Assembly: GCA_002477595.1 (NCBI GenBank)
Contig: DLQN01000035.1
Location: 1-6,320, forward strand
Direction of reading: 5' to 3'
DNA from: Roseivirga sp. UBA7431
GTDB lineage: Bacteria > Bacteroidota > Bacteroidia > Cytophagales > Cyclobacteriaceae
Length of the DNA: 6,320 nt
How positions within the stretch are numbered: the stretch's first letter is position 1; each line of letters opens with the position of its first letter. Both the position numbers and the translations under genes were made by a program. Of this stretch, positions 5,364 to 6,320 are shown in pieces. The notes beneath the pieces were generated by a model that saw only the letters and a program-made list of their open reading frames with translations, was not told the DNA's origin and made no database searches.

Positions 5364-6320
5364 ATGAAGTCAAAGTTCTGGAATTTCATTTTTTGGCTGG
5401 TAATTGCAGCTGCTTTTATAGGACCTGGTACTGTAACAACCGCAGCTTCAGCAGGAGCTAATCATCAATACCAATTATTGTGGGCATTACTCTTTTCTAC
5501 TGGAGCATGTATTGTACTTCAAGAAGCTGCTGCTCGTGTATCAATTGTCACTGGACAGAGTTTAGGTGGTGCAATTCAAAGTCGTTTTAAATCTCCAGGT
5601 CTAGTTTGGTTTATTGCTATTGCTGTTTTTTTAGGGTGTGCCGCTTACGAGGCGGGTAATATTCTTGGAGCAATCTCAGGCTTGGCCTTAATTGTTACTG
5701 GCATTCCAACTTGGGTATTTACTGTAATCATTGTGGCAGTTGCAGCCACAGTATTGCTAATCGGGAATATTAATACAGTGGCTAATCTACTGGGTGTTAT
5801 TGTGGCCCTAATGGGTATTGCTTTTCTATACGCAGCGCTAAGTTTAAAAATCGATGCAAGTGCTTTTTTCATCGGCTTACTCGTTCCAAGTATTAATGAA
5901 GAAAGTGCTTTACTCACTTTGGGTTTGGTGGGAACCACCATTGTGCCTTACAATATTTTCTTGGGTTCTGGATTAGCAAAAGGCCAAACTATTAACCAGA
6001 TGCGATCCGGGATGATTCCATCCATTATTCTTGGGGGTATAATATCCATGGCGGTACTTGTTGTAGGAACTTCATTGGTTGGAGATTTTGGATTTGGAAA
6101 CCTCTTCCAGAAACTCGTAGAAAATCATGGTGCCTTTATGGGAGTAGTATTTGGTATTGGTCTTTTTGCAGCAGGATTTACTTCTAGTATTACAGCAGCT
6201 CTCGCTGGAGCGATTACCATTAAAAGCGCTGGAGCAAGTCAGCCCGATGAGAAATCATGGAAATTCAGACGGGTATGGATATTAGTCCTACTGACGGGCT
6301 TGGTATTTGGAGTCATCAAT
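5364..6320 (+). CDS. Divergent Nramp-family membrane transporter, 3' end cut by the window
   Basis: I translated 319 codons from ATG at 5364 to the right edge without a stop. The protein is highly hydrophobic with about eight membrane segments present; full Nramp proteins are about 400 aa with 11 or more. The family is recognised from the unwound helix-1 pattern AFIGPGTVTTAASAGA (17-32), a helix-2 segment LQEAAARVSIVTG (52-64), YEAGNILGA (95-103) and helix 6 GTTIVPYNIFLGSG (190-203). The metal-binding DPGN of helix 1 is GPGT (20-23), and MPH of helix 6 is VPY (194-196). The helix-3 Glu is kept (Glu96) while the Asp three residues before it is Ala93. Manganese or iron transport is therefore doubtful despite the fold. 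B. subtilis YcsG, another Nramp-family protein with GPG at this site, lies in the kip/pxp operon. The start is preceded by a run of six C and no Shine-Dalgarno. Confidence 0.9.
   Translation, partial: MKSKFWNFIFWLVIAAAFIGPGTVTTAASAGANHQYQLLWALLFSTGACIVLQEAAARVSIVTGQSLGGAIQSRFKSPGLVWFIAIAVFLGCAAYEAGNILGAISGLALIVTGIPTWVFTVIIVAVAATVLLIGNINTVANLLGVIVALMGIAFLYAALSLKIDASAFFIGLLVPSINEESALLTLGLVGTTIVPYNIFLGSGLAKGQTINQMRSGMIPSIILGGIISMAVLVVGTSLVGDFGFGNLFQKLVENHGAFMGVVFGIGLFAAGFTSSITAALAGAITIKSAGASQPDEKSWKFRRVWILVLLTGLVFGVIN

Noticed and set aside
5645..5941. Minus-strand open frame of 98 codons
   Set aside because: Antisense to the Nramp-like gene, which is clearly coding on the plus strand by family motifs.
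1..6320. CRISPR arrays, insertion sequences, tRNA or rRNA genes, defence systems
   Set aside because: I saw no regular repeats, transposase motifs or tRNA/rRNA-like sequence; the genes look like ordinary chromosomal ones.

Overview
The window looks like chromosomal DNA from a member of the Bacteroidota, probably a marine Cytophagales-type organism. This is inferred from protein style, and no ribosomal marker is present. Supporting signs are moderate A+T richness, almost no Shine-Dalgarno sequences before the starts, a Bacteroidota-style lipoprotein with a Cys-Thr-Asn-Glu-Asp-Asp N-terminus, and a short acidic protein of a type I associate with this phylum.

Layout: from 4557 down to 1 every gene is on the minus strand. 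In transcription order they are ddl (D-Ala-D-Ala ligase), a 113-aa very acidic protein, an atypical-SDR NAD(P)-binding protein, a 138-aa lipoprotein, pxpA and pxpB (5-oxoprolinase subunits A and B, with pxpB running off the left edge). From 4658 to the right edge two genes are on the plus strand: a PPHD-like 2-oxoglutarate/Fe(II) prolyl-hydroxylase-type enzyme with a TTG start, and a divergent Nramp-fold transporter that runs off the right edge. There is no gene-free stretch over 300 bases. The longest gap is the 100-bp divergent region between ddl and the oxygenase.

How the genes relate: pxpA and pxpB are 1 bp apart and clearly form an operon for ATP-dependent opening of 5-oxoproline (pyroglutamate) to glutamate. 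pxpC is expected just beyond base 1. The Nramp-like protein keeps the fold but has lost the canonical metal ligands in both unwound helices (GPGT for DPGN, VPY for MPH). It lies in the same neighbourhood as the pxp genes. A divergent Nramp-family gene (ycsG) also sits in the Bacillus subtilis kip/pxp operon, so a role in organic substrate uptake linked to 5-oxoproline is a reasonable but unproven idea. ddl is a cell-wall housekeeping gene.

The most striking non-coding element is a perfect 19-bp inverted repeat with a 2-nt centre, ending 2 bp before the start codon of the acidic protein. That gene's 3' end also forms an intrinsic terminator that incorporates its last codons and its stop. The acidic gene is therefore framed by RNA structure at both ends.
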